A DNA stretch of 64,000 nt from Pseudomonas sp. ACM7 (GTDB lineage Bacteria > Pseudomonadota > Gammaproteobacteria > Pseudomonadales > Pseudomonadaceae): contig NZ_CP024866.1 of assembly GCF_004136015.1 (NCBI RefSeq), positions 865,461-929,460 on the forward strand, read 5' to 3'. Below the pieces are notes generated by a model. It worked only from the letters and a program-made list of their open reading frames with translations. It had not been told where the DNA came from and made no database searches. Each line of letters begins with the position of its first letter. Within the stretch, counting starts at the first letter, position 1. Position numbers and translations under genes: made by a program. Below, piece by piece: positions 1 to 8,960 of the stretch.

Positions 1-5
1 TAGAC

Positions 6-158
6 ATGGGCACAATTCTTATCGTAATCCTGATCCTCTTGCTGATTGGTGGTTTACCAGTGTTCCCGCACTCCAGAAGTTGGGGTTATGGCCCGTCGGG
101 TATCATCGGCGTCGTGTTGGTGGTGCTGTTGATCCTGCTGTTGCTCGGCAAGATATAA
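6..158 (+). CDS. DUF3309 family small membrane protein
   Basis: A 50-residue ORF runs from an ATG at 6 to a TAA at 158. It is almost entirely hydrophobic: one membrane segment at about residues 3-15, a polar stretch PVFPHSRSWGYGPSG, then a second segment at about 33-48 ending in GKI. The Ser-Trp-Gly-Tyr-Gly-Pro-Ser-Gly centre between two short helices is how I recognise DUF3309, tiny inner-membrane proteins of unknown function. The upstream region lies outside the window, so the start is not confirmed by a ribosome site. A strong terminator follows at 172-207. Confidence 0.7.
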   Translation: MGTILIVILILLLIGGLPVFPHSRSWGYGPSGIIGVVLVVLLILLLLGKI

Positions 159-171
159 AGGTTTAACCGGC

Positions 172-207
172 AAAAAAAAGAGGCCCTTTTCAAGGGCCTC
201 TTTTTTT
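172..207. terminator. Bidirectional rho-independent terminator
   Basis: Stem GAGGCCC / GGGCCTC with loop TTTTCAA, an A-run before it and a T-run after it. It lies between the convergent DUF3309 gene and the LTA-synthase-like gene and would serve both. Confidence 0.9.
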
Positions 208-220
208 ATTGCATCAAGAC

Positions 221-2314
221 TTAGTCCGGCTTGCCGTCAACCACACCGGCGGTGTTGTCGATCAGGCTCTTGGTCGCCGTTTGCAGGAACGCTTCGAGCT
301 TGAGCTTCAGCTCAGCGGTACGCGGTGCATCCGGAACGATCTCGGCGTGAGGTGTCGCGCCCAGTTCGTATTGGTACATCTTCGGCGCCATTTCCTTTTC
401 CTTCGGCAGCACCAGAATCTGATCAACCGTGATGATGGCGGTGGTCTGCTCGCTACCCGACGGCTTGATCACGCCAAAACCGGTGTCGCCTTCAGGCAGG
501 TTGAGCAGGTCGCGCCCCCAGCACTGATGACGCACTTCACCACCAATGCGGCCCATGATGGTCGGCACGATGTCGATCTGCGTGCCCACGGTATGGTCAC
601 GCTGGCCGAACTTTTCCTGGATGCCCGGTGCGATCATCAGCATCGGCACGTTGAAGCGGCCCAGGTCCATTTCGGTGATCTGGCGCTCGTTGCCAAAACC
701 GTGGTCGCCGACGATGACAAACAGGGTTTCCTTGAAATACGGCTCCTTGCGGGCCTTTTCAAAGAACTGGCCCAGCGCCCAGTCCGCATAGCGCATGGCG
801 GTCAAATGCTCGTTCAGGCTACCGCGATCGGTCACGCGCTCAACCGGTAATGGTGTCGGCAAGGCGTAAGGCGTGTGGTTGGACAGGGTTTGCAGCAGCG
901 CATAGAACGGCTTGCCGTTTTCCCGCGCCTTGAGCTCTACCAGACCACGGTCGAACATGTCCTGGTCGGACACACCCCAGGTCGGATCGGAAAACACCGG
1001 GTTCATGAAGTCGTTACGACCAATGAAGTTGGTCATGCCCTGGTTGCTGAAGAAACCCGACTGGTTATCCCAGGCGAAGTCGCCGTTGTAGACGTACACG
1101 TCGTCATAGTCACGGGCACTGAGCAATTGCGGCAGGCCGGACAACTTGTGGCTGCCTTCCGGCGTCTGCATCAGGTATTCGAAACCTGGCAGGTTCGGGA
1201 AGCAGGCCATGGTGGCGAACATACCCTGGTGGGTATGGGTTCCGTTGGAGAAGAAGCGGTCGAACAACAGGCCTTCCTTCGACAGTTTGTCGAGGTACGG
1301 CGTGATGTTGCCCGGTGCACCCAAGGCGCCCACCGAGTGACCGGCCATGCTTTCCATCAGGATCACGACAACGTTCTTGATCGGCAGGGTCTTGTCGGCC
1401 GGCGGCGTGTAATCGCGACGCACGGCGGCGGTCTCGGCATCCACCAGTTTGTCGTCCGGCATCACCAGCATGTCACGCACGATTTTCTGCGCTTCAGGCT
1501 GTGGCAATGTGGCCTTCCAGACGTTGTCGCGATCTTCGGACATGCGGCTCTTGGCCGCGGCGACCAGCGACAAGGTGCCGTTGAGGCCCAACTGGTTGGC
1601 GAAGTTCGAGTTGGTGGTGTAAACGTCACCCCAACGCAGTGGCGGGCCCTGACGCAGGGTGCCACGAGCGGCCACCACGCAAACCAGCAGGCAGACGACG
1701 AACACCGTGATGCGCGCATACCACGGGGCGATCTGGCGCGTGCCGATGCTGCCGCCGCTGAAGGGGCCACGAGGCCGGGTGGCGCGGTCGGCGCCCTTGA
1801 ACGCCAGGGTCAGGATCAACGTGCCCACGGCCCAGGCCAGCAGGTAGCGAACCACCGGGAAACCGTACCAGAGCATGCTCATCACGGTTTTCGGGTCTTC
1901 CTTTACATATTGGAAGACCAGGCCGTTGAGGCGCTGGTGGAACTCACGGTAAAAGTCCATCTCCATCAGGCCGAGGAACAGCGCGATGCTCGAGGCAATG
2001 GTCAGCCAGAACCGGAAGAATCCGCGTGCGGCCATCGCCCGGGCGCTGAACAGCGCCAGCAGCAACGGAATGCTGAGGTAGACCACCAGACGCAGGTCGA
2101 AACGCAGACCGTTGGCGAACGCTTCGAGAAAGGTCGAGGCCGGGGTGTCGAGGATCATCTCGCGGTTGTAAACCAGCAGCGCAACGCGCAGCAGGCTGAA
2201 CATGACCATCATGACCAGGGCACACAGCAGCGTGTAGGCCAGATGCGATTTGACGGTCGGTTGCAGCAGGCGACTAGAAGCTCGCTGCTGACTCAGGGCG
2301 TCCGGGTTTGCCAT
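221..2314 (-). CDS. LTA synthase-type sulfatase-fold phosphoglycerol transferase
   Basis: 697 residues. The N-terminal third has about five membrane segments (around 23-48, 76-95, 101-119, 152-172 and 201-217). The C-terminal part is a periplasmic sulfatase/alkaline-phosphatase fold. Visible motifs are VVVILMES near 315-322 (metal-binding Glu), GTHTHQG near 358-364 (expected Thr nucleophile), SNHTPY and VIVGDHGF (metal-binding His/Asp). The family transfers phosphoglycerol from phosphatidylglycerol. In Gram-negative bacteria the acceptor is usually periplasmic glucan or is unknown, so I do not assign opgB. It is monocistronic and ends at a bidirectional terminator. Confidence 0.85.
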   Translation of the reverse strand: MANPDALSQQRASSRLLQPTVKSHLAYTLLCALVMMVMFSLLRVALLVYNREMILDTPASTFLEAFANGLRFDLRLVVYLSIPLLLALFSARAMAARGFFRFWLTIASSIALFLGLMEMDFYREFHQRLNGLVFQYVKEDPKTVMSMLWYGFPVVRYLLAWAVGTLILTLAFKGADRATRPRGPFSGGSIGTRQIAPWYARITVFVVCLLVCVVAARGTLRQGPPLRWGDVYTTNSNFANQLGLNGTLSLVAAAKSRMSEDRDNVWKATLPQPEAQKIVRDMLVMPDDKLVDAETAAVRRDYTPPADKTLPIKNVVVILMESMAGHSVGALGAPGNITPYLDKLSKEGLLFDRFFSNGTHTHQGMFATMACFPNLPGFEYLMQTPEGSHKLSGLPQLLSARDYDDVYVYNGDFAWDNQSGFFSNQGMTNFIGRNDFMNPVFSDPTWGVSDQDMFDRGLVELKARENGKPFYALLQTLSNHTPYALPTPLPVERVTDRGSLNEHLTAMRYADWALGQFFEKARKEPYFKETLFVIVGDHGFGNERQITEMDLGRFNVPMLMIAPGIQEKFGQRDHTVGTQIDIVPTIMGRIGGEVRHQCWGRDLLNLPEGDTGFGVIKPSGSEQTTAIITVDQILVLPKEKEMAPKMYQYELGATPHAEIVPDAPRTAELKLKLEAFLQTATKSLIDNTAGVVDGKPD

Positions 2315-2553
2315 GTCGTTTTAGGACCCATTGGAAGTTGAAGTTTCAAAAATACAGCGGCGCCTTGCCCTCTGTTGGCCAGTTCTCGGCCCCGGGGCTT
2401 GCGCGGTGCGCAAATGTTGCACGATCACCCGCGGCATTGCCATTGATTACTGTCTGCATGTTGGCGCGGGCGAATTGTCTTGGAGGCTTTGTGAAAATTT
2501 CGTGCAACGCATATTCGGAAACAAAATAAAGCAGCGTCTTTACTACAAAATGC

Positions 2554-2580
2554 AAACGCCCCGAACCAGTCGGGGCGTTT
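2554..2580. terminator. Rho-independent terminator
   Basis: AAACGCCCCGA and TCGGGGCGTTT form an 11-bp stem with loop ACCAG. It sits just past the stop of the START-domain gene, so it mainly ends that leftward transcript. The rest of 2315-2553 shows no gene and presumably carries the promoter of the LTA-synthase-like gene. Confidence 0.85.
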
Positions 2581-2599
2581 TATCAAAAGAGCAGCGCTG

Positions 2600-3205
2600 T
2601 TACTTCTCGGCGCGCTCTTTCAGGGCTTTCAAGGTATTGAAGGGCGCATCGACCACGAACTTGTTGGCGACCATCGACGGTATGCTACCGCCCGGCTCGG
2701 TGTGCACCTGATAGGTCACTTCAATCTGGTCACCCTTGGGCACGAACTTCCAGAAACCGTCGACTTTGGTCACCCGCACAAAGCCTTTTTCCTCAGGAAT
2801 GTACTTCGGCACACCTTCAAGCTTACGGGTCAGGCTGCCATCGGCACCCTCGACGGTGGTCACATGCAGCACCGAATCACGCTCGGTGACCGGCCAAGGG
2901 GTATTGAACTGGGTGTAGGTCCAGCTCTGATCACCTTCGTGTTTGAGCAATTTCTGGGTCTTGCATTCGTGAATCCAGGCACAGGCCCCCGGCACGTCTT
3001 CCTGCAATGCGCGCAGTTTGGCCACGGTGGTCTTCATCAGCGTGACACCACGATAGGCCTTGTAATCGGAGCCGGCCACCTCGCTCAGGGAGATCTTGAT
3101 GCCGTCCTGTTCCTTGGCGACTTTCCAGTCTTCGGCCTGAGCAGCCGTGGTGGCGAACATTACCGTCAAACCACACAGCACAGCCATACGTTGCAGCGAA
3201 CCCAT
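2600..3205 (-). CDS. START domain-containing exported protein
   Basis: About 201 residues. I place the start at 3205 because AAGGA lies about 8 nt upstream and the product then opens with a clear signal peptide (MGSLQRMAVLCGLTVMFATT, cleaved after AQA). The in-frame start at 3274 would overlap the next gene. The mature part (DWKVAKEQDGIKI, WIHECK, TPWPVTERDSVL, FWKFVP, TYQVHTEPGGSIPSMVAN) matches bacterial START proteins, a lipid-binding helix-grip fold. The ligand is unknown. Pseudomonads commonly carry this gene as a periplasmic protein. Confidence 0.8.
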   Translation of the reverse strand: MGSLQRMAVLCGLTVMFATTAAQAEDWKVAKEQDGIKISLSEVAGSDYKAYRGVTLMKTTVAKLRALQEDVPGACAWIHECKTQKLLKHEGDQSWTYTQFNTPWPVTERDSVLHVTTVEGADGSLTRKLEGVPKYIPEEKGFVRVTKVDGFWKFVPKGDQIEVTYQVHTEPGGSIPSMVANKFVVDAPFNTLKALKERAEK

Positions 3206-3246
3206 AGTCTTATTCCTTATTGTTGAAGATCCGTTCGTTGAACACA

Positions 3247-3501
3247 TCACGCCGCCGTCATTTGCTCCCACCAACCCAGCAATTTGATCGCTTCGTCACT
3301 GCTGCTTCCGCAGACTTCGATGTCGGCTTCGAACGCCGAACACACTACAGGACGTTCCGGTTTGCCGAAAATGCCGCACAGGTTATCGACAGAGAGTTGT
3401 ACGCAACGTTCTCCGGCGGGTTTGCCATTGGGCATGCCGGGAATCGGTGAACTGATGGAAGGGGCAATGCAACAGGCGCCACAGCCTTCACGGCATTTCA
3501 T
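3247..3501 (-). CDS. YkgJ family cysteine cluster protein
   Basis: 84 residues beginning MKCREGCGACC, with further Cys in ERCVQLSVDNLCGIFGKPERPVVC, the CxxxCxxCC...C...C...C pattern of the YkgJ/Fe-S cluster family. Family members are thought to bind zinc or an Fe-S cluster; function is unknown. GAGGAG lies upstream of the ATG. It is 41 bp upstream of the START gene on the same strand, so the two may be co-transcribed. Region 3502-3664 contains no convincing gene. Confidence 0.85.
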   Translation of the reverse strand: MKCREGCGACCIAPSISSPIPGMPNGKPAGERCVQLSVDNLCGIFGKPERPVVCSAFEADIEVCGSSSDEAIKLLGWWEQMTAA

Positions 3502-3664
3502 GACGACGAGCTCCTCGATGGGCGATGTGTTAAAGGACGTGGCACAGAGTAACCGCTAAAACGCTTGTTTAAAATTGTCTGGACCCGGGTTTTTTCGCTT
3601 AAACGAGCGTGACTGACCAGTCTCCGACAAAGCGTCTGGCCAGCGGGTCACGGACGGGAAGAAA

Positions 3665-4162
3665 TTATCGTTTGAACTCGAATTCCAGGGCTGCGCCTTC
3701 AACTTCACGGCGCTCTTCGTTGCGCAGTTGCAACTGCATTTCGTTGCTGATCAGCCTTCCGTTGAGCTGAAACGGACCAGCCTTGTCACCGAACATTTGC
3801 GGCAATACTGCATCGTGCCGTGGCAACGCTACCGTACCGATCGGCTTCAAATCCTCGACCATGTCCTGGGGCAGACTCAAATCCAGATCGGCCGAAGGAA
3901 GCTTGGTTTTCACGATCTCACTGGCAGGTTTGGACTTGGAGGCAATTGGCGGTCGCTTTTTCACCTTGGCCGCTTTCTTTTTGACCGGCGCGACTTTCTT
4001 GGCGGGTGCTGTTTTTTTCGAAGTGGCGCTGGCTGCCGGTTTTTCTTGAAAGGAAGCCGCCAATACAACTTCGGCCTGGAAGGTTATCAGCAGGCAGATC
4101 GATAGCCAGACGGCGGGAAAAATCGGCTTCATGGACCCAACGATACAAACGGCAGGAGCCAT
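3665..4162 (-). CDS. Lys/Ala-rich exported protein, function unknown
   Basis: 165 residues from the ATG at 4162, chosen because AGGAG sits 5 nt upstream. A hydrophobic segment (IFPAVWLSICLLITF) and cleavage near VVLA suggest export. It is followed by a basic low-complexity stretch (TAPAKKVAPVKKKAAKVKKR) and a C-terminal region (PIGTVALPRHDAVLPQMFG, FQLNGRLISNEMQLQLRNEERREVEGAALEFEFKR). The basic repeats resemble histone H1-like or IF-2 N-terminal tails, so it is often misnamed IF-2; I see no GTPase domain. It starts 58 bp below the MocR gene and may be co-transcribed with it. Confidence 0.55.
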   Translation of the reverse strand: MAPAVCIVGSMKPIFPAVWLSICLLITFQAEVVLAASFQEKPAASATSKKTAPAKKVAPVKKKAAKVKKRPPIASKSKPASEIVKTKLPSADLDLSLPQDMVEDLKPIGTVALPRHDAVLPQMFGDKAGPFQLNGRLISNEMQLQLRNEERREVEGAALEFEFKR

Positions 4163-4220
4163 ATGCTCTCCTGTTGCAGGCGACATGACAAGCTCGGGCA
4201 GGAATAACCTGGCCGCCCCA

Positions 4221-5660
4221 TCAAAAGCCGCCGGCCATCTCCTGACAGAGCTGGGTGGCGAGCATGCCAAGGGTCATCAATGCACGTTCGGCTTCACGGT
4301 TCCAGGGTGTGCCGCAGTTCAGCCGTATGCAGTGGTTGAACTGCTCGGTGTTACTGAAAATCAGCCCCGGCGCGATGCTGATGCCCTGCTGCAACGCACG
4401 AACATGCAACTCCTGAGTGTTGACCCGCCCCGGCAGGCTGACCCACAGAATGAAGCCGCCGGTCGGCCGGGTCATCTGCGTGCCTTCCGGGAAGTATTGC
4501 TGCACCGCCAGCTGGAACGCGCTGAGGTTCTTGCGGTACTCCTGACGGATATAGCGCAAATGCCGGTCGTAACCACCATTCTCCAGATAGGCCGCGATGC
4601 CCATTTGCGTGACGCTGCAGGCCGAATGGGTACTGAAGGTCTGCAAACGCTGGATTTCCTGCTGGTACTTGCCGGCAATCATCCAGCCGATCCGCACGCC
4701 CGGCGACAGGGTTTTGGAGAAGCTTGAGCAATAGATCACCCGATCCAGCCGATCGTAGGCTTTAAGTGATTTGGTGCGACCCTGCTCGAACATCAGTTCG
4801 CCGTAGATATCGTCTTCGACAATCTGGATATCGAAATCCGAGGCCAGGCGCAGCAGTTGCTTCTGCCGCTCTTCGGGCATGGTGCCGCCCAATGGATTGC
4901 TCAGACGAGTGGTCAGCACCAGCGCCTTGATCGACCACTGGTTGGCCGCCAATTGCAGGGCTTCAAGGCTCATACCGGTGGCAGGATCGCTCGGGATCTC
5001 GATGACCTTGAGGCCCAGCAGGTCGGCCAGTTGCAGCAAACCGTAGTAGGTCGGCGACTCGGCGGCGATCAGGTCGCCCGGGCGGGTCAGCACTCGCAGG
5101 GACATCTGTAAGGCATCAACGCAGCCGTGGGTAATCACCACTTCCGACGGATCGACCACCACGCCGGCATCGCGCATGCGGATCGCCACTTGTCGGCGCA
5201 ACGGTTCGAAACCCGGGCTGAACATGTAGCTGAACGCCCGCGGGCTATGGAAACGGGTGACTTTGGCCAGTTGCTGATGCAGCGCCCGCACCGGAAGATA
5301 ATCAACGCTCGGTACGGCTGCACCCAAGGGAAACACACCCTCGCGGCGGGATTCGACCAGGACTTGTTGGATGATGCTGCTGCGAGTGACCAGACCTGGA
5401 CGCTCGACCCGGGCGATGTCCGGTGTCGGCGCCGTCAGGGCCGGGGTCTGGTGCACGTAGTAACCGGACTGCGGCCGGGCGCGGATCAGCCCCTGATCCT
5501 CGAGGTTGGCGTACGCCTGCAACACCGTCGCATGGCTGACGTTGAGCTGCGAGCTCATCTTGCGCACCGAAGGCACGCGCTCCCCCGGTTGATAGACGCC
5601 ACGGCGGATGTCTTCGGCCAGTTGTTGAGCAATACGTTGGTAGAGCAAGAGATTGGTCAT
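4221..5660 (-). CDS. MocR-type GntR regulator with aminotransferase domain
   Basis: 479 residues. The N-terminal winged helix (LAEDIRRGVYQPGERVPSVRKMSSQL, about 13-40, then NVSHATVLQAYANLEDQGLI) is GntR type. It is followed by a fold-type I aminotransferase domain with the PLP-lysine motif SSFSKTLSPGVRIGW. Such proteins regulate transcription in response to PLP or an amine or amino acid and rarely act as enzymes. No aminotransferase, PLP-synthesis or transport gene lies next to it, so the target is not evident. The 5661-5810 region upstream should hold its promoter. Confidence 0.9.
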   Translation of the reverse strand: MTNLLLYQRIAQQLAEDIRRGVYQPGERVPSVRKMSSQLNVSHATVLQAYANLEDQGLIRARPQSGYYVHQTPALTAPTPDIARVERPGLVTRSSIIQQVLVESRREGVFPLGAAVPSVDYLPVRALHQQLAKVTRFHSPRAFSYMFSPGFEPLRRQVAIRMRDAGVVVDPSEVVITHGCVDALQMSLRVLTRPGDLIAAESPTYYGLLQLADLLGLKVIEIPSDPATGMSLEALQLAANQWSIKALVLTTRLSNPLGGTMPEERQKQLLRLASDFDIQIVEDDIYGELMFEQGRTKSLKAYDRLDRVIYCSSFSKTLSPGVRIGWMIAGKYQQEIQRLQTFSTHSACSVTQMGIAAYLENGGYDRHLRYIRQEYRKNLSAFQLAVQQYFPEGTQMTRPTGGFILWVSLPGRVNTQELHVRALQQGISIAPGLIFSNTEQFNHCIRLNCGTPWNREAERALMTLGMLATQLCQEMAGGF

Positions 5661-5810
5661 GACGCAGCACTCGATTTCACGGGCATTTTATTCTTGTGTG
5701 AAACAATACCGGAACAGTTTAGAAGTGTACTGGGACAGTTGCCACAATAGTCGACCGTACAGTGCAGTGTCAGCAAAAACTGTACTGCTTTGCGAACCAA
5801 TTGGCAGCCA

Positions 5811-5845
5811 AAAAAAAACCGGCGCTGACTGGCAGGCCGGGTTGT
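5811..5845 (-). terminator. Probable terminator of the OmpA-like operon
   Basis: On the minus strand an imperfect stem (AACCCGGCC / GCCGGTT with one bulge) is followed by a run of nine T. It lies just beyond the palindromic repeat at the end of the OmpA-like gene. Confidence 0.55.
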
Positions 5846-5939
5846 AGGAGCTGTCGAGCGAAACGAGGCTGCGATCTTTCCAAGCCCACTTGAATATCAA
5901 GAGCAAGATCAAAAGATCGCAGGCTCCGCCAGCTCCTAC
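5844..5939. repeat. Class A palindromic repeat (GTAGGAGCTG...CAGCTCCTAC)
   Basis: Inverted repeat with GTAGGAGCTG at the left end and CAGCTCCTAC at the right, and internal arms based on GCGATCTTT and AAAGATCGC. The same element recurs at 25151-25228, 28208-28302 and 52257-52353. Its right end supplies the TAG stop of the OmpA-like gene. Confidence 0.85.
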
Positions 5940-6748
5940 CGGGCAGCGCCGAGCTGGCCTTTTTCGTCAGAGAACACAATTTCTACCCGACGGTTCTGTG
6001 CACGTCCCCGCTCGGAGGCGTTCACGTCGACCGGATACTCATCACCGTAGCCTTCAACCTGAATACGTTTATCGTCGATGCCCAAATCCATCAGCACGTC
6101 CGCCACCGATTGCGCACGGTCACGGGACAGCTTGAGGTTTTCCTGCTTGCCGCCGGTACTGTCGGCGTAGCCTTCGATGCGCACTACGCGCTTGGGGTTG
6201 AGCTGCAGGAACTGCACGATCTTCAACACCACGCGGTTCGCCGAGTTTTTCAACTCCGCTTCGCTCGTGTCGAACAACACGTCGCCCAAGGTCATCACCA
6301 GGCCACGGTCGGTCTGGGTGGTCGCCAGCGCGACAATCTGTTCTTCGAGCCACTTGCCCTGCTGCTGCACGCTGAGCAGTTTGGATTCGCGCAGGGCCAG
6401 TTGCAGGCGCTGACGCTCCAGTTCGAGCTTCGCCGCACGTTCTTCGTTGAGCACCTGATTGGTGTGTTCGCGCGCGATTTCGCTGTAGCGCTCACTCAGG
6501 TAAGCGTAATGCAGCACGTCCGATCCACTGCCCCAATAGCTGGACAGACGATCGGCACGGGCCAGCGACTCACCGGCGCGAATCACGTCCTTGGGCGCGA
6601 TTCGCAGCACGTTGGAGTCTTCCTTGACCTTCTGAAAGTCAGTACTGGCCTGCTGCAACGCGGTCTCGCTGTGCTGACCAGCACAACCATAGAGGCTGGC
6701 GCAGCCCGCCAGGATCAAACCGCCCAGGGCTTTGGTCTTGAGGCTCAT
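5936..6748 (-). CDS. OmpA family lipoprotein
   Basis: 270 residues. N-terminal signal with lipobox LAGC near residue 16 (LYGC slightly later is the alternative). A coiled-coil-like segment (NEERAAKLELERQRLQLALRESKL, about 105-130) precedes the OmpA peptidoglycan-binding domain: GDVLFDTSEAELK, RVVRIEGYADSTG, LSRDRAQSVADVL, GYGDEYPV and GRAQNRRVEIVF. It probably anchors the outer membrane to peptidoglycan. The start overlaps the stop of the upstream DUF4398 gene by 4 nt (ATGA), so the two are translationally coupled. The stop codon lies inside a palindromic repeat. Confidence 0.9.
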   Translation of the reverse strand: MSLKTKALGGLILAGCASLYGCAGQHSETALQQASTDFQKVKEDSNVLRIAPKDVIRAGESLARADRLSSYWGSGSDVLHYAYLSERYSEIAREHTNQVLNEERAAKLELERQRLQLALRESKLLSVQQQGKWLEEQIVALATTQTDRGLVMTLGDVLFDTSEAELKNSANRVVLKIVQFLQLNPKRVVRIEGYADSTGGKQENLKLSRDRAQSVADVLMDLGIDDKRIQVEGYGDEYPVDVNASERGRAQNRRVEIVFSDEKGQLGAAR

Positions 6749-7101
6749 TGGGCATCTCCCAGTTGCTTGCGCAGGCGAGTGATGCGGGTATTGAGCACGT
6801 TCAACTGCTCCTCGCTCTTGAGGGTCAGAACCTGGGCTTCGGCCAGACGCGCGTCCAGCTCGGCCTGCTCGGCCCGCATGCGCGCGTTCTTGAAGGATTG
6901 GTCGTTCATGCTGCCCTTGGCGCGGTTGAACTTGTCTTCGGCCAGTTTCATTTCCGGCACGTCGGCGGCGGTGGCGCCCACGGCCTTGGCCTGATCGAGT
7001 GCCTGTTCGGTCAGGCGCATTTGTTCATTCGGCGCCGGATCGGCTGCACAACCCGCCAGAGCCAGAACGGCCAGGGCAGCGAAAAGAGGTCGAATACTCA
7101 C
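6745..7101 (-). CDS. DUF4398 domain lipoprotein
   Basis: 118 residues with a lipoprotein signal peptide ending LALAGC at residues 14-19. The remainder is helical and charged (LTEQALDQAKAVGATAADVPEMKLAEDKFNRAKGSM), which matches DUF4398, a short domain usually encoded beside or fused to OmpA-like domains. It overlaps the OmpA-family gene by 4 nt and probably acts with it at the outer membrane. Its own start lies 10 nt below the stop of the periplasmic binding protein gene, so all three may form one operon. Confidence 0.8.
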   Translation of the reverse strand: MSIRPLFAALAVLALAGCAADPAPNEQMRLTEQALDQAKAVGATAADVPEMKLAEDKFNRAKGSMNDQSFKNARMRAEQAELDARLAEAQVLTLKSEEQLNVLNTRITRLRKQLGDAQ

Positions 7102-7110
7102 TAAAAATCC

Positions 7111-7947
7111 CTACTGTTTTGGGGTACTGACAGGTTGTTGCTGCGGTTGTGAGAGCTGCGCCTTCCAGCGCTCGATATTGCGTTGCAGCACGGCTTCCGT
7201 CAGTCCGGACGCGGGCAATTCTGTCATCTTTTTGGCCAGCTGTCCGCGCAACCACGGATCGTTGCAGGCGGAGTTGTGGGAAACCGCGAGGAACAGGCCG
7301 GGTTTGTCGATCGGTTGTGGACGGGCGATCAGGTCGTTGGCCAGGTTAAGTGTCTGCGCAGCCGCCATGCCCGAGTAGCGTCCGGCAAGGACAAATTCCA
7401 CCTCTCCCAGCAGCAATTTCTGAAAGGCCTGGGTCAGGTTAGGCGTACGGGCGAGGGTCAATTGCTGCTCGGCGAATACGCCAAATGCCGGGGTCATACG
7501 AGACTTTTCCGACAATGCGCCGGGATGACCGTGAAGGTCCTGCGCTTCGTTGTAGACCAGCGTCGAGTCTTTGCGGGTCCAGACCAGGTAATCGTTTTCC
7601 AGTAACGGAGGATGAATGTAATCCAGAGTGTCCAGCTCACTGACCGTCAATGACGCATCCGCCAGCATGTCCATGCGCCCACTGCGCACTTCGTCCAGAG
7701 CCTGAGAGCGTTTGCCGGCGTAAAGCAGTTCGACCTTGATCCCCAGCTCCCCCGCCACTTGCTGCAACAGGTCAGCACTGGCACCGATCAGGTGCTTGGG
7801 GTTTTGCGGGTCTTGCCACAGGTACGGCGGCGCGTCCGGGCTGCCGGTCACCACCAGGCGTTCGCACTTGCCCGCGGCGACGGACAGCGCCGGCAACACC
7901 GTCAGCCCCATTAGCAAAGACCAGCCGTAAACGCGGCGCAGATCCAT
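7111..7947 (-). CDS. Periplasmic substrate-binding protein (SBP family 3-like)
   Basis: About 278 residues from the ATG at 7947 (MDLRRVYGWSLLMGLTVLPA signal peptide). The longer start at 7995 would read into the etfBA terminator and is rejected. Motifs include RLVVTGSPDAPPYLWQDPQNP, GASADLLQQVAGELGIKVELL, RMDMLADASLTVSELDTLDYIHPPLLENDYLVWTR and a late conserved Cys pair. This is the type 3 amino-acid-binding fold. No permease or ATPase is adjacent, so it may act as a sensor partner or use a distant transporter. Ligand unknown. Confidence 0.8.
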   Translation of the reverse strand: MDLRRVYGWSLLMGLTVLPALSVAAGKCERLVVTGSPDAPPYLWQDPQNPKHLIGASADLLQQVAGELGIKVELLYAGKRSQALDEVRSGRMDMLADASLTVSELDTLDYIHPPLLENDYLVWTRKDSTLVYNEAQDLHGHPGALSEKSRMTPAFGVFAEQQLTLARTPNLTQAFQKLLLGEVEFVLAGRYSGMAAAQTLNLANDLIARPQPIDKPGLFLAVSHNSACNDPWLRGQLAKKMTELPASGLTEAVLQRNIERWKAQLSQPQQQPVSTPKQ

Positions 7948-7976
7948 GGCGACACTCTCCCACTCAAATCCGGAAC

Positions 7977-8010
7977 AAAAAAAAAGCCCGACCAAAAGGT
8001 CGGGCTCTTT
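7977..8010 (-). terminator. Terminator of etfBA
   Basis: Stem AGCCCGACC / GGTCGGGCT with loop AAAA. On the minus strand it is followed by a run of T. It lies 19 bp past the etfA stop. Confidence 0.9.
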
Positions 8011-8028
8011 ATAAGTCAGGCCGCTGGA

Positions 8029-8958
8029 TTAGACCAGCTTCTCAAACTCAGGGATGGCTTCGAACAGGTCTGCCACCAGGCCGTAATCGGCCACCTGGAA
8101 GATCGGCGCTTCTTCGTCCTTGTTGATCGCGACGATCACTTTGGAGTCTTTCATGCCGGCCAGGTGCTGGATCGCGCCGGAGATACCGACGGCGATGTAC
8201 AGCTGTGGAGCAACGATCTTGCCGGTCTGACCGACCTGCATGTCGTTGGGTACGAAACCTGCGTCGACCGCGGCGCGGGAAGCACCGACGGCAGCGCCCA
8301 GCTTATCGGCCAAGGCGTACAGGTGTTTGAAGTTGTCGCCGTTCTGCATGCCGCGGCCGCCGGAAACGACGATCTTGGCAGCGGTCAGTTCCGGACGATC
8401 GGACTTGGCCAGTTCTTCGCCGACGAAGCTGGAAATACCCGCATCGTGAGCAGCTGCAACGGCTTCAACAGCCGCCGAACCACCTTCAGCCGCCACCGGG
8501 TCGAAACCGGTAGCACGAACGGTGATGACTTTGACCGCAGCGTTCGATTGAACGGTTGCGATGGCGTTACCGGCGTAGATCGGGCGCTTGAAAGTGTCAG
8601 CGCTTTCGACCGAGATGATCTCGGAGATCTGGTCAACGTCCAACTGAGCGGCAACGCGCGGCAGGATGTTTTTGCCGTTGGACGTGGCAGCAGCCAGGAT
8701 GTGGCTGTAGCCCTTGCCCAACTCGGCAACCAGAGGAGCAACGTTTTCCGGCAGTTGGTGAGTGTAGGCGGCGTTATCGGCCACCAGCACTTTAGCCACG
8801 CCAGCGATTTTCGCAGCGGCTTCAGCCACGGCGCCAGCGCCCTGACCTGCAACCAGAACGTGGATGTCACCACCGATTTTAACGGCGGCAGCCACGGTGT
8901 TCAGCGTGGCCGGGGCCAGCACTTTGTTGTCGTGTTCTGCGATTACCAAGATAGTCAT
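8029..8958 (-). CDS. etfA: Electron transfer flavoprotein subunit alpha
   Basis: 309 residues, the full family length. It opens [22 protein letters not shown] and carries the C-terminal FAD-binding domain: [71 protein letters not shown] and [14 protein letters not shown]. With EtfB it forms the FAD/AMP heterodimer that takes electrons from acyl-CoA and other dehydrogenases and passes them to ETF-ubiquinone oxidoreductase. It lies 2 bp after etfB and is followed by a terminator. Confidence 0.97.
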   Translation of the reverse strand: MTILVIAEHDNKVLAPATLNTVAAAVKIGGDIHVLVAGQGAGAVAEAAAKIAGVAKVLVADNAAYTHQLPENVAPLVAELGKGYSHILAAATSNGKNILPRVAAQLDVDQISEIISVESADTFKRPIYAGNAIATVQSNAAVKVITVRATGFDPVAAEGGSAAVEAVAAAHDAGISSFVGEELAKSDRPELTAAKIVVSGGRGMQNGDNFKHLYALADKLGAAVGASRAAVDAGFVPNDMQVGQTGKIVAPQLYIAVGISGAIQHLAGMKDSKVIVAINKDEEAPIFQVADYGLVADLFEAIPEFEKLV

Positions 8959-8960
8959 GA

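Noticed and set aside
875..2341. 488-residue ORF antisense to the LTA-synthase-like gene
   Set aside because: Shadow frame with no domain; the minus-strand gene has all sulfatase motifs.
3665..4162. Translation initiation factor IF-2
   Set aside because: Only the Lys/Ala-rich stretch resembles IF-2; there is no GTPase domain and there is a signal peptide.
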